From Variovorax sp. (lineage in GTDB: Bacteria > Pseudomonadota > Gammaproteobacteria > Burkholderiales > Burkholderiaceae_C): a stretch of 64,000 bases of DNA. Every line of letters begins with the position of its first letter. The stretch's first letter is position 1. The stretch is taken from assembly GCA_017744935.1 (NCBI GenBank), contig JAGIAI010000028.1, positions 28,565 to 92,564 on the forward strand, read 5' to 3'. Below are positions 47,521 through 57,218 of the stretch, in pieces. A program made the translations under genes and the position numbers. Below the pieces are notes generated by a model, which saw only the letters and a program-made list of their open reading frames with translations, was not told the origin of the DNA and did not search any database.

Positions 47521-48414
47521 ATGCTCACCCGCTTTTCGCGCAAGAACATGTCCAACACTACACACGACCTTCACGACAAACGACTCGCCGACGCATGGGC
47601 CACCCTGCAGGCTCACGCGGACAAGGGACTTCCGCTCCATACCGATCCCTCTCGGCTGGCCTTCGCTGACCCTGAATTCCTCCTTCGCCGTGAAACGCGC
47701 GGCCTGCGCATGCAGCTCGAGCTCATGAAGCCCGATATCGAGATGCGCGCCCACGGCATCGAGAACACGGTTGTGGTGTTCGGCAGTGCACGCTTCCGCA
47801 GCGAGGAAGAATCCGGCGCGCTGATCGCCCAGGCCGAAGCTGCAGGCGACACCTCGGCCGCCGAGCGCTGGCGCAGGCTCGCGCGGAGTTCGCACTACTA
47901 CGAGAAGGCACGCGGCTTCGGCAAACTGGTGGCCCAGTACAGCAACGACCGCGATCCGGAAGACAAGCTCTTCATCTGCACCGGCGGCGGTCCGGGCATC
48001 ATGCAGGCCGCCAATCGCGGCGCCTACGAAGGCGGCGGCATTTCAGTCGGCCTCGCGATCGCCCTGCCGATGGAAGAAGAAGCCAACCCCTACGTCACTC
48101 CGGCGTTGAGCTTCAAGTTCCACTACTTCGCGATCCGCAAGATGCATTTCATGATGCGTGCGAAGGCGCTGGTCGCCTTTCCGGGCGGGTTTGGAACGCT
48201 GGACGAGCTGTTCGAGGTCATCACGCTCGTGCAGACGCGCAAGGCGAAACCGGTGCCGATCGTGCTCTTCGGATCGGACTACTGGAAGCAGCTGATCAAT
48301 TTCGAGTTCCTGGCCGAGGAAGGCGTGATTTCGCCCGGGGACGTGAAATTGATCGAGTACGTCGACGCGCCCGAAGACGCCTGGAGCTACATCAAGCATT
48401 TCTACAAGTTGTAG
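47521..48414 (+). CDS. TIGR00730/LOG-family protein (lysine-decarboxylase-like fold)
   Basis: 297 residues. LOG-type Rossmann fold: VVVFGSARF, CTGGGPGIMQAANRGAYEGGG and the catalytic PGGFGTLDELFE. Relatives release cytokinin bases or hydrolyse nucleotide monophosphates; many bacterial members are unassigned. Longer than LOG itself because of a ~75-residue N-terminal region. ATG at 47521 has AAGG upstream; one at 47548 is the alternative. Confidence 0.9.
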   Translation: MLTRFSRKNMSNTTHDLHDKRLADAWATLQAHADKGLPLHTDPSRLAFADPEFLLRRETRGLRMQLELMKPDIEMRAHGIENTVVVFGSARFRSEEESGALIAQAEAAGDTSAAERWRRLARSSHYYEKARGFGKLVAQYSNDRDPEDKLFICTGGGPGIMQAANRGAYEGGGISVGLAIALPMEEEANPYVTPALSFKFHYFAIRKMHFMMRAKALVAFPGGFGTLDELFEVITLVQTRKAKPVPIVLFGSDYWKQLINFEFLAEEGVISPGDVKLIEYVDAPEDAWSYIKHFYKL

Positions 48415-48416
48415 CT

Positions 48417-48505
48417 CGCCCCGAGGCTCGCGCGCTTCGTGTCGCTCTCCAGCGCCGACCGGCGGCAACACCGGTGGCCCGGCTGAGCCGGTTCCGCGGT
48501 GTTTC
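48417..48505 (+). repeat. two-hairpin dispersed repeat, copy R4
   Basis: Head CGCTTCGTGTCGCTC; hairpin 1 is CGCC-GACC-GGCG instead of C-run/G-run; hairpin 2 (48467-48503) has AACACC/GGTGTT, one-base bulge, GTGG/CCGC with one G-T pair, core CCGGC-TGA-GCCGG. Follows the LOG gene. Confidence 0.85.
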
Positions 48506-48523
48506 TGGCATCTCTGTGCCCGG

Positions 48524-49711
48524 TCAATGCATTGCGGGATTTTCAGGCGGCGGGGCCTGCAGGCCCCAGACGGAGCGGGTGCCGAGGGCGACCACGCCGC
48601 CGACGATCCAGAACACGCCCGCCACGCCGATCACCGCACCGGCCGCGCCGAACAACATCGGCATCGCGACGCTCGATGCGTTGAGCGTCATCACGCGAAG
48701 ACCCAGCGCCTCGCCGTGACGCTCGTGCGGTGTGATCTGGTGAAGCATGCTCATCACCATCGGCTGCACCGCTCCGAGTGCAATGCCCAGCACCACCGAG
48801 CACACGCCCATGCCGATCGCCGTGGTCATCAGCGGATAGGCGGCAAAGACGAGCGCGGTGATCACGTTCGATGCGGTGATGACGGCGCGTTCGCTGAAGC
48901 GGGATGCAACCAGCGGCAGCACGACACGAATGGCAGCGGCTGCAACCGCGAAGGCGCCGAGGATGGTGCCGATCATCGATGCGCTGAGGCCGCGCTCGTG
49001 GCCAAGGATGGGCAGCACGAACGTATGCACGTCCCACGAGGCCGACTGCAGCCAGTTGACGAACAGCAGCCGCCTGAACATCGGCTCGGCCAAGAGATCC
49101 CATGCCCGGGCCTTGGCGGCACCCTCCGGCGGTCTTGCGGTAGGTAGCTCGTTCGTTCCGCGTGCCAGGAGCCAGCATGCGATCGGCAGCAGCGTCAGCA
49201 ATGCGAACGCAACGCGATAGCCGATCAGGTCGCCCGGTGTCGGGCCCGCGTGGTCGATCAGGAGTCCGGTGACGAACGGCCCGACGAAATTGGCCGCGGC
49301 CGGTGCGATGGCCAGCCAGCTGAACACCTGCTTGAGCTGGGCAGGCCCGCTCGCTGCACGACCGACATGTCGTTGCAAGGCAATCACCGCGATGCCCGTC
49401 GCGCCGCCAGTGAGCAAGGCCGCGAGACACAGCACCGGAAAGACGGGAAACGCCCCCGCCAGCGCCGCACCGCTTGCGGCCGACACCACCGCGATCGAAA
49501 GCGGACGCCGCAATCCATGCCGATCAGTGAATCGACCCGCCGGCAGCGCAAGAAAGACCTGCGTCAGCGCAAACAAGGAAAGAAGTACGCCGACCGATGC
49601 GGCGCTGTGACCGTCCCGCAGCGCGAGCAACGGCGCCGCGAGCCGGGTGCCCGTCATCGCCGCATGCAGGCAGACCTGCGCGAGGATCAGGCGAAGCAGG
49701 CCGGCATTCAC
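48524..49711 (-). CDS. MFS transporter
   Basis: 395 residues with twelve hydrophobic segments and the MFS loop motif GRFTDRHGLRRPL after segment 2. Substrate unknown; resembles sugar/drug efflux-type porters. GTG start at 49711 overlaps the rmuC stop (GTGA), so it is the last gene of the pncB operon. Confidence 0.9.
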   Translation of the reverse strand: MNAGLLRLILAQVCLHAAMTGTRLAAPLLALRDGHSAASVGVLLSLFALTQVFLALPAGRFTDRHGLRRPLSIAVVSAASGAALAGAFPVFPVLCLAALLTGGATGIAVIALQRHVGRAASGPAQLKQVFSWLAIAPAAANFVGPFVTGLLIDHAGPTPGDLIGYRVAFALLTLLPIACWLLARGTNELPTARPPEGAAKARAWDLLAEPMFRRLLFVNWLQSASWDVHTFVLPILGHERGLSASMIGTILGAFAVAAAAIRVVLPLVASRFSERAVITASNVITALVFAAYPLMTTAIGMGVCSVVLGIALGAVQPMVMSMLHQITPHERHGEALGLRVMTLNASSVAMPMLFGAAGAVIGVAGVFWIVGGVVALGTRSVWGLQAPPPENPAMH

Positions 49712-51054
49712 GAGGCGCCGTCGTCCTCGCCGTCGATGAGGGGGAGCAGCCCTTGGGTCTGCGATTCCGGCAGGGCCTCGACCTTGCGCAGCGCCAGGCG
49801 CATCTGCTTGGCCCGCGTGTCGGCCTTGTCGATGGTGTCGGAGGCCTTGGAGACCTGCTCCTTGATGCGCGCGACCCAGTCGCCGTACCGCTCGAACTCG
49901 GTCTTGACCGCGCCAAGCACCTTCCAGACTTCGGAAGCCTGGTGCTCCAGCGCGAGCGTGCGGAAACCCATGTGCAGACTGTTGAGCATCGCGAGCAGCG
50001 TGGTCGGCCCGGCAAGGGTCACCCGATGCTGCCGCTGGATTGCATCCATCAGCCCGGGACGGCGCAGCACCTCGGCGTAGAGGCTCTCAACCGGCAGGAA
50101 AAGAATCGCGAAATCGGTGGTGTGCGGTGCGGCGAGGTAGTTCTCTGAAATCGACTTCGCTTCAGTCCGGATGCGCGTTTCGAGCGCCTTGGCCGCCGCT
50201 TCGGCCGCCGCCGGGTCGGCGCGCTCGTGCGCATCGAGCAGGCGCTCGTAGTCGTCGCGCGGAAACTTGGCATCGATCGGCAGCCACACCGGCGCGCCAT
50301 CGTCGCCCCGGCCCGGAAAGCGGATCGCGAAATCCACACGCTGGCCGCTGCGCGGCTTGGTCTCGATCTGCTTGGCGTACTGGTCCGTCGTCAGCACCTG
50401 TTCGAGCAGGGCTTCGAGCTGGACTTCGCCGAACACGCCGCGCGTCTTCACGTTGGTCAGCACACGCTGGAGGCTGCCGACGCCGACCGCGAGCGTCTGC
50501 ATTTCGCCGAGCCCCTTGTGCACCTGCTCGAGCCGGTCGGCCACTTGCTTGAAGCTCTCGCCGAGACGGGCCTCGAGAGTGCTCTGGAGCTTCTCGTCGA
50601 CCGTCTTGCGCATCTCGTCGAGCTTGGCGGTGTTGGTCTGCTGGAGCTGCGCGAGCTGCGCTTCCATGGTCGCGCGAACTTCGGCCAGCCGCCGCGCGTT
50701 CGACTCGCTCAGGCCCTGCAATTGGTTGTTGAGCGTGTCGGCGAGCGTCTTCTGGAGCATCGCCAGCTGCTGCGCGAACGCATCGATCTGCGCGTTCTGT
50801 GTGCGCGTGGATTCCGCACCCTGGTGCACCAGCGCCTGCTGGAAAGTGACGAAGGCCTGTGCGGTTTCCTGTCGGGCGCCGCGCGAGGACTCGCTGATTT
50901 CGTGGCGAAGCTCGCGCTCGGTGCGCTCGTTGCTGGCAGCCAGCGTGGCTACCAGCGCCGAGTGGTCGGGCGGCGAAGGCTTGCGCGCCAGGAGCCAAAC
51001 GACAAGGATGAAATTCAGGGCCGCGAGGGCCAGCAGGATCCAGGTTTCGATCAC
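49708..51054 (-). CDS. rmuC: DNA recombination protein RmuC
   Basis: 448 residues. N-terminal membrane anchor (about 3-20), long coiled coil (about 30-170, with ARRLAEVRATMEAQLAQLQQ), then a restriction-endonuclease-like nuclease domain (about 200-400, GRVDFAIR-type region, LPIDAKFPRDDYERLL). RmuC limits chromosome inversions; recent work ties it to defence against mobile DNA. GTG start at 51054 gives the anchor ETWILLALAALNFILVVWLL; the ribosome-binding site is weak. Confidence 0.93.
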   Translation of the reverse strand: MIETWILLALAALNFILVVWLLARKPSPPDHSALVATLAASNERTERELRHEISESSRGARQETAQAFVTFQQALVHQGAESTRTQNAQIDAFAQQLAMLQKTLADTLNNQLQGLSESNARRLAEVRATMEAQLAQLQQTNTAKLDEMRKTVDEKLQSTLEARLGESFKQVADRLEQVHKGLGEMQTLAVGVGSLQRVLTNVKTRGVFGEVQLEALLEQVLTTDQYAKQIETKPRSGQRVDFAIRFPGRGDDGAPVWLPIDAKFPRDDYERLLDAHERADPAAAEAAAKALETRIRTEAKSISENYLAAPHTTDFAILFLPVESLYAEVLRRPGLMDAIQRQHRVTLAGPTTLLAMLNSLHMGFRTLALEHQASEVWKVLGAVKTEFERYGDWVARIKEQVSKASDTIDKADTRAKQMRLALRKVEALPESQTQGLLPLIDGEDDGAS

Positions 51055-51070
51055 GGGTCTTGTGGTTTTC

Positions 51071-52057
51071 TTATCGGGTTGCGAGAACGGTGGGATTGAG
51101 GGGCGTGATTGGCTTCTTGTGCACCAGGTAGCCGATGAGGTTGTCGACCGCGAGGTCTGCCATCGCACGGCGCGTAGGCACGGTCGCGCTGGCAATGTGC
51201 GGCGTGAGCACCACGTTCGGCACCTTGAGCAGTTCAGGGTTCACTTTCGGCTCGCCCTCGAAAACATCGAGTCCGGCGGCGGCGATGCGCTTGTCGCGCA
51301 GTGCCACGGCCAGCGCCGCATCGTCCACGATGCCGCCGCGCGCGATGTTGATCAGCGTGGCTGTCGGCTTCATGAGCGCGATTTCGGCCGCGCCGATGGT
51401 GTGGTGCGACGCGGGCGTGTAGGGCACCACCAGCACGACGTGATCCGCGGTCTTCAGGAGCTCTTCCTTGCCGACATAGGCGGCCTTGCATTCGGCTTCG
51501 TGCTGAGCGTCGAGCCGCGAGCGGTTGTGATAGATCACCTTCATGCCGAAGCCGTGGGCGCCGCGCTTGGCGATGCCCTGCCCGATCCGGCCCATGCCGA
51601 TGATGCCGAGCGTCGAGCCATGGATGTCAGAGCCGGCAAACATGTCGTAGCTCCATTTCTCCCACTTGCCGGCCCGCAGGAAATGCTCGCTCTCGGCGAT
51701 GCGGCGGGCGGTGGCCATCAACAGCGCGAAGCCGAAGTCGGCAGTGGTCTCGGTGAGCACGTCCGGCGCATTGGTGCCGAGCACGCCCCGGGCCGTCATC
51801 GCGTCGATGTCGAAGTTGTTGTAGCCCACCGCCATGTTGGCGCAGATCTTCAGGTCGGGACAGGCGTCGAGCACTTCGGCGTCGATGCGCTCGCTGCCGG
51901 TCGTGAAGACGCCCTGTTTGCCCTTCAGCTTGGCGATGAGTTGCGCCTTGGTCCAGCTTTCATCGCCCTGGTTGGCTTCGACCTCGAAATGCGCTTCGAG
52001 GCGGGCGATGGTTTCGGGAAAGATCGAACGGGCGACGAGGACTTTGAGCTTGTTCAT
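51071..52057 (-). CDS. 2-hydroxyacid dehydrogenase, glyoxylate/hydroxypyruvate reductase type
   Basis: 328 residues. D-isomer-specific 2-hydroxyacid dehydrogenase. NAD(P) motif GIIGMGRIGQGIAKRG, catalytic Arg in NIARGGIVDD, Glu in GLDVFEGEP, His in LTPHIASAT. Most like GhrB/TkrA D-glycerate dehydrogenases. Begins MNKLKVLVARSIFPE, 2 bases after the antiporter stop. Confidence 0.93.
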   Translation of the reverse strand: MNKLKVLVARSIFPETIARLEAHFEVEANQGDESWTKAQLIAKLKGKQGVFTTGSERIDAEVLDACPDLKICANMAVGYNNFDIDAMTARGVLGTNAPDVLTETTADFGFALLMATARRIAESEHFLRAGKWEKWSYDMFAGSDIHGSTLGIIGMGRIGQGIAKRGAHGFGMKVIYHNRSRLDAQHEAECKAAYVGKEELLKTADHVVLVVPYTPASHHTIGAAEIALMKPTATLINIARGGIVDDAALAVALRDKRIAAAGLDVFEGEPKVNPELLKVPNVVLTPHIASATVPTRRAMADLAVDNLIGYLVHKKPITPLNPTVLATR

Positions 52058-52059
52058 GG

Positions 52060-53484
52060 TCAACGGAAGAAGATGAAGGTGGCAAGAACGAAGAGCGGCA
52101 CCAGGACGCCGCCCGACCACAGCATGAACCCGAAGAAGCTCGGCATGCGCACGCCGCGGCTTTCCGCGATGGCCTTGACCATCAGATTGGGCGCGTTGCC
52201 GATATAGGTGTTGGCGCCCATGAATACGGCGCCGGCAGAGATCGCTGCCAGCGTCGTCGCATAGGTGGTCATCAGGGCCTGCGGATCGCCGCCGGCCGTG
52301 TTGAAGAACACCAGGTAGGTCGGCGCATTGTCGAGGAAAGAGCTGAGGATGCCGGTGGCCCAGAAGTACATCGCCGGGTCGGGCTGCCCGTCCGGCCGGG
52401 TCACCGCGGCGACGATGGCGCCGAAAGGACCATCGACACCGGCCTTGAGCATGGCGATCACCGGCACGATGGTCACGAAGATGCCCGCGAAGAGCTTGGC
52501 GACCTCGACCATCGGCCCCCAGCCGAAGTGGTTGGCTTCGTGCACCTTCGGCGCCGTGATGCGCAGCGACAGCAAGATGATCGCGATCAGCGCCACGTCG
52601 CGCACCAGGCCCGGCAGACCCACATCCGTGCCGAAGACGTCGAATCGCACGGGCGACTTCCAGACACCGCTCAGAAGCACGAAAAACACGACGCCACCTA
52701 GCAGCAGGAAGTTGACCGCGCCCTCGAAGGTGACGCCACGCGTGTCCGGAGTCGGATCGAAAGGCAGCAGGTCCTCATTGCGGAAGTACCAGGCATCGAG
52801 CAGATAGAAGAGCACCAGCAGGATGCCGACCATGAACAAGGTTTCCGGCAGGATGTTCCGCAGCGTCCAGGTGAAGTCGACGCCCTTCAGGAAGCCCAGG
52901 AAGAGCGGCGGATCCCCCAGCGGCGTGAGCGCGCCGCCCACGTTCGACACGATGAAGATGAAGAACACGATCACGTGCGCCTTGTGCCGCCGGTTGTCGT
53001 TGGCGCGGATGAGCGGCCGGATCAGCAGCATCGAGGCACCGGTGGTGCCCATCAGGCTCGCAAGCACGGCACCGATCGCGAGGATCGTCGTGTTGAGGCG
53101 CGGTGAGCCGCGCAGGTTGCCGCGGATGTGGATCCCGCCCGAGACCGCGAACAGCGCAGCCAGAAGAATGACGAAGGGGATGTATTCGCCGACGAGCGCA
53201 TGCACCAACTGGGCGCCGGCGAGTGGAACACCGTGAATCGCCGCGAACGGAAGCAGAAAGGCCAACCCCCAGGCTGCGGCGACCTTGCCGTAGTGGTGAT
53301 GCCAGAACGCCGGCATCAGCAGCGGCATCAGTGCGATCGACAGGAGGATTCCGGCAAACGGCACGCTCCACATGACCGAGAGACGCGCGCCGTCAATGTC
53401 GGCCGCCCACGTCGCAGCCGGCGAGATCAAGAGGACGGATACCAGCGAACGCAGGACGCTCTTCGTCAACCCCGACGCCCTCAT
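52060..53484 (-). CDS. NhaD/CitMHS-type sodium:proton antiporter family protein
   Basis: 474 residues with about eleven hydrophobic segments in the ion-transporter fold. Signatures: [68 protein letters not shown] and [12 protein letters not shown]. Either Na+/H+ exchange or a citrate-type carrier. ATG overlaps the pncB stop by 4 bases (ATGA). Confidence 0.9.
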   Translation of the reverse strand: MRASGLTKSVLRSLVSVLLISPAATWAADIDGARLSVMWSVPFAGILLSIALMPLLMPAFWHHHYGKVAAAWGLAFLLPFAAIHGVPLAGAQLVHALVGEYIPFVILLAALFAVSGGIHIRGNLRGSPRLNTTILAIGAVLASLMGTTGASMLLIRPLIRANDNRRHKAHVIVFFIFIVSNVGGALTPLGDPPLFLGFLKGVDFTWTLRNILPETLFMVGILLVLFYLLDAWYFRNEDLLPFDPTPDTRGVTFEGAVNFLLLGGVVFFVLLSGVWKSPVRFDVFGTDVGLPGLVRDVALIAIILLSLRITAPKVHEANHFGWGPMVEVAKLFAGIFVTIVPVIAMLKAGVDGPFGAIVAAVTRPDGQPDPAMYFWATGILSSFLDNAPTYLVFFNTAGGDPQALMTTYATTLAAISAGAVFMGANTYIGNAPNLMVKAIAESRGVRMPSFFGFMLWSGGVLVPLFVLATFIFFR

Positions 53485-54695
53485 GCAGCGGGCTGCTCGA
53501 TGTCGAAGACCTGGCGCAGGTAGGCAAGATAGCGCTCGTCCTCGCACATGTTCTTGGACGGCGTGTCGGACAGCTTGGCCACTGGCTGGTCGTTGCAGGC
53601 AATCATCTTGATCACGATCTGGAGCGGCTCGTAGCCGAGGTCATTGGTGAGGTTGGTGCCGATGCCGAAGGCGAGTTGGCAACGGCCCCTGAATTGCTGG
53701 TAGAGCTCGATAGTGCGCGGCACGGTCAGGCTGTCGCTGAAGATGAGCGTCTTGGTCTGCGGATCGACGCGGTTCGCCGCATAGTGGGCCAGCATCCGCT
53801 CGCCCCACTGGAACGGATCGCCGCTGTCGTGGCGCGCGCCGTCGAAGAGCTTGCAGAAGTACAGGTCGAAGTCGCGCAGGAAGGCGCTCATGCCGTAGAC
53901 ATCCGACAGCGCAATCCCGAGGTCTCCGCGGTATTCCCGCGCCCAGGTCTCGAAGCCGAATATCTGGCTGTCGCGCAAGCGCGGCCCGAGCGCCTGGCAG
54001 GCCTGCAGGTACTCGTGCGCCATCGTGCCGAGCGGAATCAGCCCGAGCTTCATCGCATACAGCACATTGCTGGTGCCGGCGAACTGCGGCAGCTTCGAAA
54101 GCCCGCGTGGCTGCGGTGAGGTCACGGGGCCCAACTTGTCAGAGAGCGTGCGCAGCACTTCCTCGTGCCATTCATTGGAGAAGCGCCGTCGCGTGCCGTA
54201 GTCGGCAATCTTCAGGTCGGCCAGGTGGTCGTCCTGCAACTGCCCAATCTTGGCGTCCAGCCGGCGGCGGCCTTCGGCGTAGTCGGGCTGCGGCTGCGTG
54301 TTGCGGAAGTAGACCTCGTTGACGATCGCCAGCACGGGGATCTCGAACAGGATCGTGTGCAGCCAGGGCCCACGGATCCGGATGTCGAGTTCGCCGGAGG
54401 GCATCGGGATGATGTTGATGTACTTCTCGTTCAGGCGGAACAGCCCGAGGAAGTCCACGAAATCGCTCTTGATGAAGCGCATCGAGCGCAGGTAGCTGAG
54501 CTCCGCATCCTTGAACTGCAACGAACACAAATGGCGGATCTCCTCGCGGATCTGTCCCGCGAAGCGCGCGAGGTCCACGCCCGGATTGCGGCACTTGAAG
54601 CGGTATTCGACACGCGCCCCCGGGAAGTGATGCAGCACGACCTGCATCATGGTGAACTTGTAGAGATCGGTATCGAGCAGGCTTTGAATGATCAT
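53481..54695 (-). CDS. pncB: nicotinate phosphoribosyltransferase
   Basis: 404 residues. ATP-dependent salvage of nicotinate to NaMN. Begins [18 protein letters not shown]; substrate/phosphohistidine region [24 protein letters not shown] and [12 protein letters not shown]. First gene of the overlapping five-gene operon. Confidence 0.97.
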   Translation of the reverse strand: MIIQSLLDTDLYKFTMMQVVLHHFPGARVEYRFKCRNPGVDLARFAGQIREEIRHLCSLQFKDAELSYLRSMRFIKSDFVDFLGLFRLNEKYINIIPMPSGELDIRIRGPWLHTILFEIPVLAIVNEVYFRNTQPQPDYAEGRRRLDAKIGQLQDDHLADLKIADYGTRRRFSNEWHEEVLRTLSDKLGPVTSPQPRGLSKLPQFAGTSNVLYAMKLGLIPLGTMAHEYLQACQALGPRLRDSQIFGFETWAREYRGDLGIALSDVYGMSAFLRDFDLYFCKLFDGARHDSGDPFQWGERMLAHYAANRVDPQTKTLIFSDSLTVPRTIELYQQFRGRCQLAFGIGTNLTNDLGYEPLQIVIKMIACNDQPVAKLSDTPSKNMCEDERYLAYLRQVFDIEQPAA

Positions 54696-54883
54696 GGTGA
54701 GCGCGCTTGTCCCCAGGTAATCGACGTGCGTTCGATTATCACGGCCGCAGTCGGCAAGTGCCTACGACCCCTTCCCCGTGAGTCCTACCGCCGTCTCGAT
54801 GCTGCGACGCGACAGTGATCTCACGCCGGCAGAGCCACACGGGCACCGGCGATGAAACCTCATCTGACTGAAGGAGATCCGCC

Positions 54884-55114
54884 ATGAACAAGGACACCGT
54901 CGAAGGCAACTGGAAGCAGCTCAAAGGCAAGATCAAGGAGCAATGGGGCAAGCTGACAGACGACGATTTCGACGTCATCGCCGGCAAGCGCGACCAGCTG
55001 CTGGGCCGCATCCAGGAGCGCCACGGCATCAGCCGGGACGAGGCCGAACGGCAGGTCGCCGACTGGGAAAAGCGCGATGGCCGCACGCCTGCCATCTGGA
55101 TGGAGCGCGTCTGA
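54884..55114 (+). CDS. CsbD-family stress protein
   Basis: 76 residues. Begins MNKDTVEGNWKQLKGKIKEQ with WGKLTDDDFDVIAGKRDQLLGR following, the CsbD signature. Small charged helical protein, usually induced by general stress. AAGGAG gives a strong ribosome-binding site. Divergent from pncB. Confidence 0.93.
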   Translation: MNKDTVEGNWKQLKGKIKEQWGKLTDDDFDVIAGKRDQLLGRIQERHGISRDEAERQVADWEKRDGRTPAIWMERV

Positions 55115-55177
55115 CGGCGCCCAGACGCCGAGCGCGCATTCACCCGTACCGATTTCGCAACTTCAGAGGACACTGCC

Positions 55178-55579
55178 ATGAAAAAGCATCTGCTCATGAT
55201 CGCCATCGCTTCGACCTGCTGCCTCGTAGCAGGCCAAGCCAGCGCGATGACCCAGGACGAGTACAAGGTCGCCAAGGAAAAGATCGAGGCCGACTACAAG
55301 GTCGACAAGAAGCAATGCGACACCTTGAAGGACAACGCCAAGGACGTGTGCCACAAGGAAGCCAAGGGCAAGGAAGCCGTGGCCAAGGCTGAGCTCGAAC
55401 AGCAATACAAGCCGAGCGACAAGCACGCACGCGACGTACAGGAAGAAAAGATCAAGGCTAACTACGAGGTGGCCAAGGAAAAGTGCGACGACCTGAAGGG
55501 CGACTCCAAGAGCGCTTGCGAGAAGCAAGCCAAGGCCGACCAGGATCGCGGCAAGGCTGAACTTCGTGCGATGAAGTGA
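55178..55579 (+). CDS. secreted protein with duplicated CX10C repeats
   Basis: 133 residues. Signal peptide 1-23 (ends GQASA). The mature part is Lys/Glu/Ala-rich and contains two copies of a ~40-residue unit: KIEADYKVDKKQC...C and KIKANYEVAKEKC...C, each with cysteines separated by ten residues, forming probable helical hairpins closed by disulfides in the periplasm. Unrecognised beyond a TolA-like composition. Follows csbD after 63 bases. Confidence 0.85.
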   Translation: MKKHLLMIAIASTCCLVAGQASAMTQDEYKVAKEKIEADYKVDKKQCDTLKDNAKDVCHKEAKGKEAVAKAELEQQYKPSDKHARDVQEEKIKANYEVAKEKCDDLKGDSKSACEKQAKADQDRGKAELRAMK

Positions 55580-55585
55580 CGTTCT

Positions 55586-55672
55586 CCCCCAGCCTCGCCC
55601 ACTTCGTGTGGCTCGGGCACCCCCTTCCGGGGGCAACCCCTGCGGACCGGCAGAGCCGGTTCCGCGGGGTTT
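55586..55672 (+). repeat. two-hairpin dispersed repeat, copy R5
   Basis: Head CTCGCCCACTTCGTGTGGCTC, hairpin 1 CCCCC-TTCC-GGGGG, hairpin 2 (55635-55671) with AACCCC/GGGGTT, bulged T, GCGG/CCGC, core CCGGC-AGA-GCCGG. Ends in five T residues and may double as a terminator for the preceding gene. Confidence 0.88.
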
Positions 55673-55685
55673 TTGGCTTTTGGGG

Positions 55686-56123
55686 TCAGGCGCGCAACTC
55701 GTCGACCACCGCTTGCAGCGCTGCGGGCAGTTTGACAGGGCGCTGCGTTTCGCGATCTACGTAGACGTGCACGAAATGGCCTTGTGCCGCAGGCGTGTCG
55801 GCGCCTTCCGCGAAGAGGCCGATCTCATATTGGACGCTCGAGGTTCCTGCCCGCACTACCCGGATTCCGGCTTCAACGGTCTGCGGATACGCCAGGGGCG
55901 CGAAGTAGTTGCAGCGGGTTTCGACCACGAAACCGATCGTCTTGCCCTCATGGATGTCGAGTGCGCCGCGCTCGATGAGGTGCGTGTTCACCGCCGTGTC
56001 GAACCAGCTGTAGTAGACGACGTTGTTGACATGCCCGTACATGTCGTTGTCCATCCACCGCGTAGGGATCTTGCGGAAGACGCGATAGCTGCTGCGGGGA
56101 TGCGGAGTCGGTCGGTCGCTCAT
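55686..56123 (-). CDS. acyl-CoA thioesterase, 4HBT family
   Basis: 145 residues, hot-dog fold. IPTRWMDNDMYGHVNNVVYYSWFD carries the catalytic Asp of the 4-hydroxybenzoyl-CoA thioesterase type. Its ATG overlaps the histone-deacetylase-family stop by 4 bases (ATGA), so translation is coupled. Confidence 0.92.
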   Translation of the reverse strand: MSDRPTPHPRSSYRVFRKIPTRWMDNDMYGHVNNVVYYSWFDTAVNTHLIERGALDIHEGKTIGFVVETRCNYFAPLAYPQTVEAGIRVVRAGTSSVQYEIGLFAEGADTPAAQGHFVHVYVDRETQRPVKLPAALQAVVDELRA

Positions 56124-57049
56124 GGCGCGGCATTTTGCCAGCGGCGCCAGTATTCGAACGCCACACGAAAGGTGCCGAGTTGGACCTGCACCGTCTCGGC
56201 AATATCCGCCGCATAGCCGCCCGCCATCGCGAATGCCAATGGAAGGCGGCGCTGCCACGCGAAGTCGAAGACACGGCGGTCGCGCGCCTCGAGGCCGTCG
56301 AAGCTCAGCTTGAGGCGGCCGAGCCGATCGCGCTCGAAAGGGTCCGCGCCAGCCAGGTAGATGACCAGCCCGGGCGTGAAGCGGCGTTCCATTTCCTCGA
56401 GCGCATGCTCCACCGCGGCCAGGTATTCCGCGTCGCCGCAGCCATCTGGCAGCTCGACATCGAGGTCGCCGGCTTCCTTGCGGAACGGGAAGTTCTTCTG
56501 GCCGTGGATCGAGAGGGTGAAAACACTCGGGTCGCCGCGAAAGATGCTCGCGGTTCCGTTGCCTTGGTGCACATCCAGATCGACGATCGCGACCTGCAGG
56601 CGGGTGCGCGCCTGGCGCCCGTGCTCCGCCTGCATGAGCCTCGCAGCCACCGCCGCATCGTTGAAGACGCAGAAGCCGCCGCCCTTGTCGGCACTCGCGT
56701 GATGGGTGCCGCCGGCCATGTTGGCCGAAACGCCCTCCGCGAGGGCGGCTCGGCAGGCCGCGATCGTTGCGCCCGTCGAACGACGTGAGCGCTCGACCAT
56801 CGCCTCGCTCCACGGGAACCCGATCTCGCGCATCGCCGCAGCGCTCACGCTGCCGTCACTGATCGATGCGATCCACTGCGGGGTATGGGCAAGAGCCAGC
56901 TCGCCGTCGGTGGCGCGAGGCGCCTCGAACATATCGACCTGCGGCAGTTGCCGTTCGAGACCATCGCGTAGCAAGGCGTACCGCCCCATCGGAAAACGAT
57001 GACCAGGAGGCAGCGGCAAAACGAACTGGCCCGAATAAAAGGCACGCAT
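56120..57049 (-). CDS. histone-deacetylase-family (acetylpolyamine/acyl-lysine amidohydrolase) protein
   Basis: 309 residues. Zinc amidohydrolase of the HDAC superfamily: AGGTHHASADKGGGFCVFND, zinc ligands in DLDVHQGNGT and GADPFERDRLGR. Bacterial members deacetylate acetylpolyamines or acyl-lysines; the substrate is unknown. Start MRAFYSGQFVLPLP at 57049. Confidence 0.93.
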   Translation of the reverse strand: MRAFYSGQFVLPLPPGHRFPMGRYALLRDGLERQLPQVDMFEAPRATDGELALAHTPQWIASISDGSVSAAAMREIGFPWSEAMVERSRRSTGATIAACRAALAEGVSANMAGGTHHASADKGGGFCVFNDAAVAARLMQAEHGRQARTRLQVAIVDLDVHQGNGTASIFRGDPSVFTLSIHGQKNFPFRKEAGDLDVELPDGCGDAEYLAAVEHALEEMERRFTPGLVIYLAGADPFERDRLGRLKLSFDGLEARDRRVFDFAWQRRLPLAFAMAGGYAADIAETVQVQLGTFRVAFEYWRRWQNAAP

Positions 57050-57086
57050 CGCAACATTCTCGCGATTTAGAAATTGCCTTCTAAAT

Positions 57087-57160
57087 TGCTGCAAAGCAAC
57101 AAAAACCTCTTGTCCGGAGCGATGGCCTGGCTAATACTTGAGGCCATGCTGCACCGCAAC
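57087..57160 (+). promoter_or_regulatory. phasin promoter flanked by two near-identical 14-mers
   Basis: TGCTGCAAAGCAAC (57087-57100) and TGCTGCACCGCAAC (57147-57160) differ at two central bases. Between them lie -35 TTGTCC (57110-57115), 16-base spacer and -10 TAATAC (57132-57137). TGC-rich sites around phaP promoters are bound by the PHB-responsive repressor PhaR in related bacteria, so these are candidate PhaR operators. Confidence 0.6.
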
Positions 57161-57218
57161 ATACGAGAGGGGCAGCTTCAAAGTGCAAGTAATCGTCAAC
57201 TCTAACTGGAGCTCCCAA

